Positions 49,826 to 62,800 of a DNA stretch of 64,000 bases are shown here, one piece after another (the stretch's first letter is position 1; every line of letters begins with the position of its first letter). The notes beneath the pieces are model-generated. The model saw only the letters and a list, made by a program, of their open reading frames with translations, made no database searches and was not told where the DNA came from. A program made the position numbers and the translations under genes. Source of the stretch: Alligator mississippiensis (taxonomy: Eukaryota; Chordata; Crocodylia; Alligatoridae); assembly GCF_030867095.1 (NCBI RefSeq), contig NC_081831.1, forward strand, positions 68,772,716 through 68,836,715, written 5' to 3'.

Positions 49826-50301
49826 CTTTCCAGTTCCGCATGTTATCCAAGCTCGACAAGGAGATTCTTCTTGGCACCAAGGCAGCCTGAGCCCTACAGA
49901 TCCCAATATGTCCATTCTGAAGGGCCCCACTGGACAGCTCTTCTCCTCTCCGGTCTGAAAAGTGGGTTGGTTTGGGTGGTCTTGGCGGTGGTGTATTAGA
50001 CAAAATATCCAGTTTGGTTATGCCATAAGGAAGCACGCTTTGGCTTTTCTCAATCTGAAAGGTTGGTGTTAAAGGAGGCCCCAGCAATGGAGAAGAGGAG
50101 GAAAAGTCATTGGATGTCCTGCTAATGTCTACACTCCTGGACAAAATCCCATGGTTTGTTGGAAGGCCCCCGTCTTGGTGCACGCTGCCACTACTAGATG
50201 GCTGCAAGTAGTGGGAAGGCTGAGACGGCAAGGAATCGACAAAAACATCATCTGAGGAGGTTTGCTCCAGGGACCTGTCAGAATTTGACCAGCTGTCGCA
50301 T
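49826..50301 (-). CDS. GAB3: GAB3 exon 4
   Basis: 476 bases; acceptor TTCCTTCCAG, donor G|GTAATG. It encodes CDSWSNSDRSLEQTSSDDVF, a serine-rich stretch, then DILSNTPPPRPPKPTHFSDR and VPRRISLSSLDNMRNWK. The PPPRPPKP block is the family's atypical GRB2 SH3-binding site. RRISLSSLDNM holds an RRxS-type serine context. The first codon (Arg) is split across exons 3 and 4. In-frame sequence past TGGAAAG is intronic. Confidence 0.95.
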
Positions 50302-51619
50302 CTGGAAGGAATAAAAAGAAACCATGTTTTGCATCTTTCTCCTCTCGTGGCTGCAACTGAACTAGCCTGTGCTTTGATCAGTTCCAGAATACAAGAGGTG
50401 TGTACACACATGCCCACCAATTAACCATAATGCCAACAACTCAGCCCTTTGTGGCAAGCTTATTTTATTTTAAAATAATTGCTTCGTGTCATTTTATTTT
50501 CTGGATAACTTACATCTCTTAAATGCACAATCTGGTCTCAGCAGACATCTGGGATGAGGAGCTGCCTTCAGTTATGCTGCTCATTTCCCCTTTCAAAAAT
50601 GTGCACTGATCATTTAATTTCATTTGCCATTGCAGTGCAGCACTCCCCTCTTGCCATCCCCCCATTCCAGCACTGTTTGCACTTGCCATTCCTCATTACC
50701 AAAGGACCGTTTGTGACCAGGAGCCCATTCATCGGGGGACACATCCAGTTCTATTCCTTCTTTGCAACAGATGCAACATGGCCCTGCTGCGCAAAGGCTG
50801 GGGGTGTCTGGAAGAGTGCCATTCAGTGGTGTCACCTCCTCATGCTGTGCTACATGTGGGGAACCCAGGTGAAGCCAGAAGACCCACCACTGGGAGGAAT
50901 CTCCCTTCCACCTGCAGCAGGGCAGGGCAGGCTGCATAAGGCTTGCACAGCCAACTCCTTACTTGACACCCGAGGCCAGGTCCTTGGCTTGGGTTTCTGG
51001 GATACGGTCTTATACCTCCAGTCCTAAGTAATACTATTTACCCGCTCACACAAGGGACAGTGCACATTAGCTCAGCGTAACCCTGCTCATTTGATTATCC
51101 CTTGTATTTACTAAACCTTTGTTCGGTAACCAGGTAACAGTCTATAGGGGCAGATGTAATGCCCAATCTTGTTTTCACTGAAGTTAGTGGGAGTATCAAA
51201 GGCAGCAGAAATGACCCCAGAATGTCTGGTAGGACATAAAGGGAGGACAATCCTTAAGTCATGTCACTTCTGGGTTTTAAACCTTAATGTTGTAGCTTTT
51301 TACATTTTTAGAAGAGAAAAATCAAAGAAGGTCTAGTCCCAAGGGGCCCTCAAGGTCTTATTTCAATACCAAGTAGGCTTTCATGTTGCCCATGCAAAAA
51401 TCAGAGGAACTTTCAAAAGTGTAAGTGGAAGAATGAGAAGGCCTCTTGGCTAATGTCTCTACCTTCAGAGGCCTCGGCCTCCACCTACTGGGATTCCTCC
51501 TACTCCTGCCCTCAAGCACACAATGGTCTGGATCCCAACCCAACCTTGATGGGTGGCTAAGTGGTAGACACATGAAATGGCTGCAGAGGTCAGGGAGGCA
51601 GTTTTTATTGCCGACGTAC

Positions 51620-51836
51620 CTGTTATGGCTGAGCTTGCCTGACTCACAGTTTGAGAGGAAGAGGTAATCGGGGAGGAAGACTGACTCCGACTCACTCCTG
51701 GTCTCTTCAGCGGCAGACGCATCAGTGGTCGCGTTATCCACAGAGAAGGAAGGGTCTGTGATCTGAGAGGCGTGGGTGGAGACAGCTGGCGAGGGCTGAG
51801 GGGATGAGGTGGTGTGAGACAGGCTCTCCACAGAAT
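51620..51836 (-). CDS. GAB3: GAB3 exon 3
   Basis: 217 bases, entered in phase 1 after a CTGTCTTGCAG acceptor and left before GTACGTC. It begins with the last two bases of the Asp codon of (D)SVESLSHTTSS, right after the PH domain in the family, and contains AAEETRSESESVFLPDYLFL then SNCESGKLSHN. The acidic EETRSESE and FLPDYL segments are shared with mammalian GAB3. A longer open frame around the exon (51358-52095) is intronic read-through. Confidence 0.93.
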
Positions 51837-54179
51837 CTGCAAGACAGCAGGAGTCCACCTGGTGATGGATTTGCCCCTGGAGAGTCTGCACACCCACCCG
51901 CTGTGAGCTAGCGCTGAGCAGAGCCTGCTCCCGCCAGGTGTTTACACTGAGTGGGAACATTGCTTCCCTGCCCCATAAACAGCGTCTGAGGAAAGAGGCC
52001 AAGACATTAACTAACCCGACGTTCCAAGAAGTAAAGTGTTTACTTAGTAGGAGACATTGTGGTCCAAGAAAATCTGCAGCCAAAACACTGCTCACAAACC
52101 CTTTAGGTGGACTTTAAAACCAGCCCCGCATGACACAAAGAGCGAACGTGGTTAGTGAGCAAGCGGATCCAGACTGGGACACGGATCCTAACACCTTCAG
52201 CCCTGAAATACTTCAGTTAATGTTCAGCATTTGGAAGCCCCCTAGGAAAATGTCAGCGCTCCTCCTCCTAGCACCTCATCCTTTGTTACCTTTCTGGCTC
52301 CTGGGGTTGGAAAATAATGCTCACTGCACTGTTCCCTGCTGGGGAGCGTACACAAGTGCATGACATTGAAGCCATTTCAAAGAACCTTGTGAGTGCAGGT
52401 TTTTCCTAGGCCTGAGTATCGTCCACACCTTGCAGACCCATTGTGGTCTGGAGGGAGCATCACTAAGTTGGTGACTGACCTGCAACAGAAATTCAGGTCT
52501 TAACATGCCTGAACTCTAAGGGGATATGGATCCTGATTTCAGATATGGATGGATCCTTTTCTCCAGTCTAGGCTGAACTGGAGCCACCCCCAGAGTGGAA
52601 CATCCCTGAACTATGGGAAAATCAGGTTCCAAACTTCATGGCTTGGACCCATTTCCTTGAAATCCTGAAACCCAGCCTTTCTGGTGGCCTTGGTTGCAGC
52701 ACTCATCTCTCAGGTGGGTGAGAAAACCAACAGCTTTCTCTGAGGAAGGTACCTACATGAAACAGTTTGCTTTGTCGAGAACTTTTCAGCACACATCAAG
52801 AAAAATGAGATCCCCTTCACATTCACGGAGGCAGAAGCATGGTTTCTCTACACTCTCCTCAGAGGATGAAGCCACCTTTTAGTATTTGCTTTCAGGATAG
52901 CCAGATTTTCTGCACTTCAGAATCAATCTGATGTTTCTTCCTTCTCTTGGCTAAAGCCTACGTAGGCAAGAAACATGTTTCCGTCCAAACCAGAGGACTT
53001 GGAAACAATCTACGTAAAGAGGAGATTTCTTCCACAGGTCTCCGGGAAGCTGGAATCTAAATAACTGATGCTCGCAGCAGCGGTTGGCTGAGTACAGAAC
53101 ATGCCAAGCAAACTTCACAGCTTTGAATGGGAAAAGTCCTAGTCTGCAAAGGCCTGAAGCCAAGGCTAAATTGCTGGATACAATATATGTCAACCTCCCA
53201 TTTCTGAGACCCTACATAGCCTGGCACTGAAGGGAGGGTATTTGCTCTTCAGCAACTGCTGGGAAAACAGAAAGCTGATACCCAACAACAGGACAATGAC
53301 TTATAGTTTGGTTGGATGCTGTCACCTTTGGTCTGCCAGTGTGTTGTGCTTGTGTGTTCCCTGTCTGACCCCATGCTCTTGACCCCGATTCAAGAGCATG
53401 ATGCAACCCATTTTGGGCCAGGCCTCACTACATCACGGTTCTCCTTGGTGTGTAGGGATAAGAAAGTGGCACATTAGGAAGATGATTTTGGCCCTTGCCC
53501 TAAACTTTTCAGAAACAGAACAGGTAGAACGGAAGCAGAGCTGTAGCCAGGCATTTTGGCACCCGGTGCAGGTCACATTCAGCGCACCCCCCTACAGGCT
53601 ACTACGTAATACCATGTCACATTATGCATTATTGTTGACTTTTTTTGGAAGAAAGACACTTGTACGGTATCATACGGGAATAACTTCAGTACATACATAC
53701 AGATATGTGCATAGCACAAGACACAAACAAGATACACTACATGCAAACGAGACAAGGCACGGGAGGTACTGCTTCAAGATGTCTGCAAAAGTTAAGCAGT
53801 AAGTGAAGAAACACAATATACATCTGCTGCAGTGCATGTCAATGCTAAGTAGCTAAGTATACAACTGTAAACATCTCCCTACATGGTGGAAAACAACTGT
53901 CTTCTAAGGAACAATTGTCCAATACAGGATTTTCTGAGAATTTGGGAATTTTATTTTTAAAAGTCTAGGTTCAAAACTATGTCCACATACTTTGATTCTC
54001 ATCAGCAAATTTATGTCATAAACTATGCAGCTTTACTTTTCATATGGTAACATAATGAAACTAAATGTTAGGGGAATTTTGCACGTTGCTTCATTTTGGC
54101 TACTGAACTTTCCCAAACCCAGATTCAATTGGCAAAGTTAGACTTATGCGGGAAGTGGGTTGTCATCTGACCACCTTGC

Positions 54180-54286
54180 TGGGGTCATTTGACCTCAGCA
54201 GTCTTTTCTGTCTTGGGGCAGGGGGGCTGGGCCTGCTGATCTTATGAGGTCCCTTCCGATCCCTAACTTCTATGAATCTATGACTA
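54180..54286 (+). mobile_element. CR1 3'-end fragment
   Basis: GGCTGGGCCTGCTGATCTTA, TGAGGTCCCTTCCGATCC and CTATGAATCTATGA are the very end of a CR1 element, sense on the plus strand. Confidence 0.75.
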
Positions 54287-57200
54287 AATCAGAAATGTCA
54301 AGCAGTTTGTGTGGAGAAGGGGGGCACCGGTCATGCTGGCTCTGGCATGTGAAACAAGCCATCTAGCACTTGAATGTACTTAATGTAACATCTTTCTTTT
54401 GTGAAAGTCACTACATTCTGGCTGTTTAAAATGATATATCACTTTTTGTGACAAAGCATTATTTCCACAGATTTGGCTCCAGGTGCTGGTGCACTGCAGG
54501 CACTACCCTTGCTACCATCTCGGGTGAAGAGGAGACCTGCTCTTTTGTGGCCCCTCACAGCCCCCACTCAAGTCAACAGCGAGGTCCAGTCTAGCAGGAG
54601 AACTCTCCATTGGCCATGCAATGCAATCAGAGCCACACAACCAGCTGGAAGGGAAAGGAGAAAACCTGGCCCTTTCATTTCAAAGGTGCGAGATCTGGAT
54701 TAGAGCCTCTGTCCCTCTCTCTCGCCCTCAGACACAGCATTGTTTGTGCTGAACAGCCTGGCTATGCCTGAACGTGGAAGTTAGTCGGTTAGGACAAACA
54801 ACGGCGAGCGAGCTGAATCACAGCTCCAAGTGCAGCCTCCTCCACTGCAGACTCTGGAGGAGTTTAGATTTCAGTCTGGATCCTGATCTGCATTTCAGAC
54901 CTGTTTCTTGCTGAGCCGCCTTGGAACGGTCACAGTGAGTTCCTGTGAAAGTCTTACAAAACAGTTCCCCAGAGATGCCGGCCCGTTTCCTCCCTCCTCC
55001 TCCCAGCGAGCTGAGCCCAAAGATCCGGCACATGGGAACTTCTTAGAGCACGAGAAAAAAACCCCTAAAAACTTAGAGAAGCCAGGAAGGGCTTTGTAGG
55101 AAGAATGATCCTTTTTTCCTACCCAGTTTTGAGCTCAGTCTGGAACTGGGCTTCGACTGAGCTACTGATGAATCCGAAGCGACTCCTGCCATACTGCGCT
55201 GCTCCAGAACAGCCACCAGATGGGGCACATCTTGTTCCTCTGCCAACTGCTTTTGCCATTGCGGCTCCGATGTTATCAGCAGGTATTTACCCCTCAGGAC
55301 GTTTCTTAAGCCTACACGTGTCGTAAATCAAAACAACTAAATCCTATCAAGAATACCACCTGCCACTTGTTAATGCAGAGCTGTACAGAAAGGCTTTGGA
55401 GGTACCAAGCACTGGCAAATCCGGATGAGGCTCTAGCAAGCTCAATGATTTCCAAGTTTTGATTCCAGAATCTGCTGGACTCCTGGAACATCTCACCGAC
55501 TATCAAAGTAGAGGTGCACCTTGTAGGCTACCTAGCCTCAGATTATCATGGCCAACTACCTCTCTCTAACTATCAAAGCATGCACGGTGAGTCCGATCCC
55601 AGTCTCTTGACTCAGGGTTTATTCAGGCCTCGTAGGGCACAAATCCAATGCGAGTCCATGTCCTTGGGATATATCTGCTTCATGTTTCTACTCTGAATGC
55701 TGTAAGCACCGTGCCAAATGTTGAGAGGTGCACTGCATATATGTATAAATAAATGAATATGAACCGAGTAAGGATTTCAAGATGTGGCCCAGCTTACCTT
55801 AATGTTGCATTCAAAAGTACCCTTGCACTTTCAATCTTTACGAAACCAAAACAAAAAACCCAAACCAAACCAAACTTGGCTCCTTACATATTTCCCACAC
55901 CATCACAACTACAACAGCACTCCAATCCTGTATAATGAGCACAGACTTGTAGTCTGAGTCAGCTCTTCAGTGGTGTTAATGTTGGATAACTTTGTGGTCT
56001 TTCAAGTCTAAGCTGATATGCGACTATAAAAAGCCATCCATTTAGATCCAGTAATACCAAGGAGTTCCTTAATTTTTCCTTCCCTAGTTTGCTTGAGGAG
56101 CAAGATAATAGTGTAAATAAGGGCAGCAAAATCTGGGCTACAGTAATCAATTTAGTAATATCTGCAAAGGAGGATGATCTTCATATAAAGAACAATTTTA
56201 TATTTTTCTCAAGTACACTGACTGACAGCTGCCTCTGGGGCCAATTCTATATACACTAGTGGGTTCAGGCCTCAATTAAGCCAGACATTTAAGCTTTATA
56301 TTCCTGCCTATTCACCTTTATATGCATTTAAATGTTTTGCTGAATCTGTGCTTAAAGTGCTTTCAGCAGTGCTGTTCACAGCAGCAAGCTTTACAGCTGA
56401 AAGGAAGTGTTTTCAGCCTCTGGTCCTTAGGGTGTGTAAGGTTTGAAGTGTGGCATTGATGGACTGAAGAATTACAAACAAGGAAAACAACATTTCCTGA
56501 TGCCTTACCACTGAGACCCACTTTGCTGACTCCAGCAACTGCTATGCACTTTTTGGATTCAGAGAACCGCTCCCTAAACCGAGGAAACTCAAACTGGGTG
56601 AATTCTGTTGTGATCTTGGAGAAACATGTAAACATTACTGTAATCACAATGCACTAGATAGAAGCATTAATGGCATTCTGGATTATCAGTGTAAACGCAG
56701 AGCCTACTCCAAGTGTCAGTCACAACACTGAGCCTCAGATTTACCAGGCTAGGAAAGATGGTTAGTCACAGGGTTCATTGTAACAACGAGGAGAACACAG
56801 ACTTGCCTTCTTTTAACATCTACAGCCATTTCCCAGTAGAACAGGTCAGTTTTTGCAAGCTTTGCTGGTAATAGAATCAGTGTGCATTAAAGTTGCACTG
56901 CAGCAGCTGGGGAGAATAAATTATGCATGTCCATTTTCTACAGAAGAGAATGCAGAGAGAATAGGGTTGATGCTGCTTTTCGTCCTCGCTCCTCACCCCA
57001 GCAAGACACTGGGCAGCACTGGCTGCCAAATCACTAGTGCACGTGGCACTAGGCAGCACAAAGGAAAGCCTTAGGGCTCCAGAATCTCACTGGGGGGGGG
57101 AGGACTCTGTACATCACAAAGGGATGGTATTGCTTCATAGCTGTTCTGAGGAATTTAGGAGCAAAGTGATGGGCAGCAGATGCTGGAAACTGAGCTTCCC

Positions 57201-60200
57201 TAGTGGTGGGGTTTCCTCCCACTAGACATGCAGAACTCACCTAAATGGAGGCTCTTCACCTACCTTTTGGTGGTTCAAATCCACTCTAGAGAATGAAACA
57301 ATGGTTGGGGAGGTAGGTGGTGAAATGACCAGAGAGGTTCAGTTCAGCTCCATGTAGGTGGCTGCTGACATCAAAATGCACCCCACCAACTGAGTTCCAT
57401 GTGGGCAGCATCACCAGGGAATCCCAGGGTTGAATGGTTAAGGAGATGAAAGCCCCCCCTTTTTCCTCTCATGTCAAAGGCAAGACTGTGGCATTAAACA
57501 GTGGGCCTCCATCAGACCACCTAGGAGGAACTCAGGCAGGGACGCCCTGTACCACAGTAGGAGCAAACAAAGGAAGAAGTCCCCTTATGCTCTAGTCAAG
57601 GCTCACCCAAGTCTTTACATGTGCCCTGCACCCCCCCACCACAAGGGCTAGAGACTATCTAAGCCAGTGTGGGTAAACTTGCTGTGCTGCTGCCCATGCT
57701 GCCATGTGCTGCTCCATGGATGGACATGTTCTCCAGGGCTGCCACTTTGCCTAAGCGCTAAACTTACATGAAAAAAGAAATGAAAGCCAAGGCCCAAGAG
57801 GGAAAACCCTGAGATGCAAGCTAGCATCGCATGACAGAGGACAGCCCCTGCAGGGAGGCATCCTGAACAGGAGAATGCAAGGTGGGAGCTGGAGCAGGGA
57901 GGAGCTGCCTCCTCTTTCAGGGGTCCCCAGCACTTCTGAAGACTTGCCTCAGAGCGAACAGTCTGTTTTAACCCAAAGAGAATCGACCGCTAAAGCAACA
58001 GCTGTATTATCAAGAAACCAGTCAAGCCACATGCCATAGATAGCGGGTGGGCTTATATGTTTCCAGGAAAGGGTTGAGATCCACTAGGAAGCCTGTAGTC
58101 AGCAGACTTGCTGGGGAAGAACATGAGGCCACTCCAGTAGAAATCCACTTGCTGACTGAGCATATCCTAACTCAGGAACACTTGCTGAGGACCCTCCTGA
58201 TCCACTGCTGACCAGCACCCTGCCACTGATGAACTTAGCTTTTCATCTCTCAGACACTAACAGGTCAGCTCTCACCTCTCCCCCAGCACTTTGCTTTCCG
58301 CTTGCCAACATGACTCCAAAACACAGGCTAGGTGCGAGCTCCTGTCTACTTCCCAGCCCTGAAACAAGAGGGAAGCCAGTAGTGATCTTCAAAGTGCTTC
58401 AGATACAGCAACTACCACTACTGCTCTCTCTCAGACGGAGGGACTGAGGGAACAGGGTAAGCTTTCAGGGTCCTGGTCAGAGGCTGGGTACGACTCTGGG
58501 GTTCCTGGCTCCCAGTGCCATGCTCTTTTCTCAAGAAATTCACTTAATATTTTTCAGAGCCTGATCCCTGCGGTGGAAAAGTTGTATGGGCTTTATTAGC
58601 TTGAATGAAAATGACATCTCCCCTGTTCTGATCATCAGCTATTACTGAAAATGAGACCCAGACTAAGATACATATGCGTTAAATGAAATTCAATTACTGG
58701 GTTTGGCAGTTGCAATTCCAGAAATCAAAATGCAAGGTCACAGATCCCTTGGGAAGAGAGAAAGCCCATGCCCCTAGACACACACTAATAATGATAATGG
58801 CCCTGCTAGTAACTGATTAATTCCACAGATATTGGAAAGGAGGAAGGTCTTTGGGACAAAAGGTGCTAGGCAATGAGACACAGAGATGTTTGGGTGACGA
58901 GTGGGTGAAAGAGGCTGGCATAACTGGAAGGGCTGAGGAAGCAGGCACAATGATGAGAGGCATAAAAGAAGCCAAACTTATAAAGGCCTTGAAGATTATT
59001 GTACCTGATGCAGCAGAATAGAGCAAGTTGCTGGGAGAGTTCAAAGGAGGAAATGGTATAGTCTAAAGAAGGGCAAAAAAAAAAAGGATCTCAGCAGCTG
59101 TGTTTTGTCTGGATTGGAAAGTGCTCATGTAACAGCCAGGTGCTCAGAGGGGAGGAGGCTCCAGTAACAAAGACTGGAAATAATAGTACTTCTTTACAAT
59201 GAAGACATAATCTAAAAGGTTTGTTTTCAGCTTGGCGTAGCAGCTCAGACCACAGACCATGAGGGAGGCTAAAGATGGGGCAGGCTACTAGCCTGAGTTG
59301 CTTTCTTTGTTCTGCTGTTTTAACTGAAGTTTGCTAGCTCAGGTTCACTATCCGCAGTTAGGAACACACCTATGTTCTGCAGTGAAGACACAGCTGGGGA
59401 GAAGGGGAGAAGAGAGGAGAACCCATTGAATGAGATACTGACATCTCTGGTGGCTTCTTCACTGATGGATCCAAAGATGTACATAAGAAGAGCATGGGCA
59501 AGGGTCATGAAAACCATGGGAAAAGGTTTCATGAAGGGTCAAATGTTGCAGAGAGGTGATGGAAGTAGTGGCTGGAAGCCTGGAACAGTGATCCTGGGAT
59601 TTGGCAGGGGACAGTGTGTCAGGATCCAGCCCTGCTGCAAACCTTTTGATACAATGGAATAACTGGAAGGGAAGAGCTGGATGAGCAATGGCTCAAATTT
59701 CCTACCTCCATGTCCTGTCAACACAGTATCATTGGTGTAACCACTGAACCACTGTGGGCCTGGCATTTTACAGTCCCTCAGGGGTCACAAATGTGGAAGT
59801 ACAACTGTTCACATCAAGCCAGGCCCATCACGCTAGACTCCATGGACCCTGGGCTCCATACTGCTGACAAGCAGGTGGGGTTATGGGGTAAGATGGAAAA
59901 GGTAGCACAGGGACTTCTGGACACTTTGGGGCCTAGGCTTGGAGCAGATCATTCCCCTTGATCTTCAGGTGGTGCCAGGGGTGTGTGCAGGGACTTGATG
60001 AGGGAACTGGGGAAGAAAGATCCCTCCTGGGTTGAGTTGCTGACTGCCAAGATGCAGCCAGGGGGAGTTCTAATGAAGAGTTATAATACTTCAAAGTAGG
60101 GCTTCAAAAGGAAATAACCTCCCCAGCAACCTCCCCAATCTACAGTCAGTTGCTCCGATCACCCATCCTGTCAGCTTGCCAGTGGGATAGGGTGTGTGGA

Positions 60201-61838
60201 GAGTCACACTAGTCTCTCTGCTGCCCGGACCCCTCTTCTTCTTCTCCCCCGCACATGCTTCTCTACCCCTTGTCTCCTTCCCCAGCCATTTGGTCTAATT
60301 CTATGCTTGATTCTCTGGATGGCAGTTTTGTGCTTTGACCTCCTCTCCTGCCAATGTTTAGTGCCAGTGCCAGTCTTCTCCTCCCATCCTGCAGCACGAA
60401 CACCTAATCAGGTCCCAGTTGTTCCCATCTGCAATTCTTTGCCTGGGGCCCTGTAAAAGCAGCTGGAAATTAAGAAAAGTGTCAGCACCACGTGAGCAAC
60501 TGGCTGCAGCTCTATGGATCCCAAGCAAGTGTGCCGCAGGCCTGAGGTTGGCAATGGCAGAGCAAGGATGAGTCGGCAGCATCAGGTGCCCTTTCTCTGG
60601 GGAGAAGTCTGCAGTGTAGGATCCAAAGGGACTTGATCTGAGAGTTTCAATCTGCCCCATTCACTGCTGCCCATGTGCCCTGTCCACACTGAGCAGGTGT
60701 GTTTCCATGAGGTCCTGCTCTGTGTGGACCCTACACCCCGTGCCCACCTTAGGTAGCATGGAAACAGCAGCTCCCCAAGGACTTCTGTCCTGGGCTTCTC
60801 ACTTGAGCCAGGGGTGGGAGCAGACTGTAAAAGAGAGGAGGTGGAGACATGCTGGTGAGGATTTTCTCAGCTCCCGCTGGAGGCCACTGGAGCAGAAAGG
60901 GACATGAAGGTAGTAGACAACAGAGGACTGCAGTTCCCTCCATGGTTGCCAATTACTAGTGTAACCAGCCAGCAGCTTGGTTTTGTGTCACTTGAAGGCT
61001 GTGGCCTGAATATCCTTGTCTGACAGCTACGCACACAGGTGCTTCCTGCCATCTGTTGGGAACGTACAATTCTCTTCTCTTTGCCGTCCTCTCTCTGTGT
61101 TGACTGAAAACAGTTGCTTTGGGGCAGGCAGCATGGAGGTGCATACGTCCATTCAGGTCTGTCAAACTGTGGCTGTATCAATGCCAAATTAGAGGCTTTT
61201 TTTGAGCACTGGAGCTGGGTTGCTAATCCTGTCTCTCTTCCATTTGAAGGACCTAATTCTAAGATGAAGTGCCCCGGGCATATCACGGAGTCACTGGGTA
61301 AACCTGCTACCACACATTTGCACACGGCATCTGAGTTTAGGCTCCAGTTGTCAAATCACAAGCAAATTTAAAAAATACACAGGTTAAAAGTGATCAGGTT
61401 CATTGTGCTATATTGGTTTTGAGATGTATTTTCAATATGCTGAAAAGCTGCTTAAAATTTCCCATGATTGACAAGCCTTTCATTTGATGATTCACTTCAG
61501 GGAATTTTTTTTAAACACACCAGCATGCAAATCAAAAAGCCCATGGCTTTAATAGTGCTACTTCTCTACTAATGCTCATTTTTAACAGAAATGTGTTTAA
61601 ACTTGGGGGATTTAGGTGCTTCTCACAAGCAGAAAGCAATTAGCAGCTGTTTAAAATGCTGATGTACAATCTATGCAACTTGATAGACTTGGAGGTAAAT
61701 CAGATAAGAATCTTTGCCTCTGCTCTTCTCCAGGCCTCCTTAGGGACTATAAGATAAACAAGAGTATTCCCACGAATACTGGGGAGGATTGCACTCGGAG
61801 CTCTGGAAACAGGGAAGGAGTGTCAGTATGAAACATTC

Positions 61839-62330
61839 AGGGCTTGTCTATGTTAGGGACATTTGCAGAGGTGTAAATGCAAACTCAAAAACTGCATGAA
61901 GCTACACTAATTTAAGGCTCTCAAACTAGTGTAAGAGTGTACATATAAAAGGACTGCATTGGTTTAACTTAGACAGTTTAAGTCTTATCTATAATAGGAA
62001 GATTTTGCAAGTATAGTTGACCTGGCATAATAGGTCTAGCAAGCTCTAGTGCAGACACTGTTGTACTGGTATAAAATTACTTTCACTGTTTCCCTGATTG
62101 GCATAAGCAGTCTAAACATAGAAAGTTGCCTGGTAGAAGCACAGCTCAGAAAGCACCTGGCACTTTGGCATACTCCACCAGCAAAGCCCTTCTTGTATAA
62201 ATACAGCAATACAGGCAAAGCTGCACTTTATGCTACTGCAGAAAAGCTGCTTTCAGGAGTGAAGCAAGTTGGGCCAATAAAAGTGCTGGTTTGCTGGTAT
62301 AACAGCCTATATTAGACACTTGTGCTGACC
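61839..62330. mobile_element. Possible transposon-derived repeat
   Basis: Begins CAGGGCTTGTCTATGTTAGG, the form of a DNA-transposon end seen in reptile repeats, and contains TAGTGCAGACACTGTTGTAC and GGTATAA words in both orientations. The right end was not found. Confidence 0.35.
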
Positions 62331-62583
62331 CAGCCATGTCGGTCAGGGTCCACGCTTCTTCACCACTCCTTCCACTAAAGTGGTGCCAATAGACATCTGA
62401 TAGTTATGAGTAGTGCTTTCGAGTGTAAACCTGACTAAGTTAAGCCTGGACAAAAACTGTGCCAGGAAAAGGCACTGGCATTGATCAGGCATTAGCTGTG
62501 AAAGCTTCCTCACTTCAGGCGATATCTATTGCCTTTGTTAAAGGAACACTTCCAATAGCAATGAGAAGCCCCTTTGAACTAAA

Positions 62584-62800
62584 GGCAGACAAGATTCTTT
62601 GGGTGAATCTGACATCTTTTATTAGATCAACTGAAATAGTTGGGAAAAAAATTTAAACAAGCTTTTGGGTTTAAAAACACTTTGTCAGGCTGAGGACGTT
62701 CCTGCAGTTGGTGTGTGCTCTTCCTGGAAAAGTAAAGAAGCCAGTGGCTGGGCTCCTGTGCATACAAGATATCCAATTCACCCAAAGAACCTTGTCTGCC
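62584..62800 (-). mobile_element. Inverted-repeat element, same family as 9618-9790
   Basis: Ends are inverted copies of 33 bases (62584-62616 and 62768-62800) matching at 29 of 33 positions; the left starts GGCAGACAAGATTCTTTGGG and the right is its near complement. The interior on the minus strand matches the copy at 9618-9790. Length 217 bases, non-coding. Confidence 0.75.

Larger units (their letters stand above)
36800..51836 (-). other. GAB3: GAB3 gene, exons 3-10 (span, introns included)
   Basis: Eight coding exons in order give about 471 residues up to the stop, against about 462 for the same part of the 586-residue human protein (from memory). GAB3 is a cytoplasmic docking protein, best known in macrophage/CSF1-receptor and NK-cell signalling. 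Once tyrosine-phosphorylated it recruits PI3-kinase p85 and SHP2. Paralogue choice rests on FLPDYL.LSNCE.G, RCDSWSNSDRSLEQ, NTPPPRPPKP, LPEL...LEPPPVNRDLKP, SFLSPER.GINSAR and the C-terminus QEWTDERQSKV; GAB1 and GAB2 differ at these places. All splice sites are GT-AG, phases are compatible and no stop interrupts. The PH-domain exons (about 124 residues) were not found. Confidence 0.95.

Noticed and set aside
51358..52095. 245-codon minus open frame as a single-exon gene
   Set aside because: Only its middle (51620-51836) is GAB3 exon 3; both sides are intron read-through beyond consensus splice sites.
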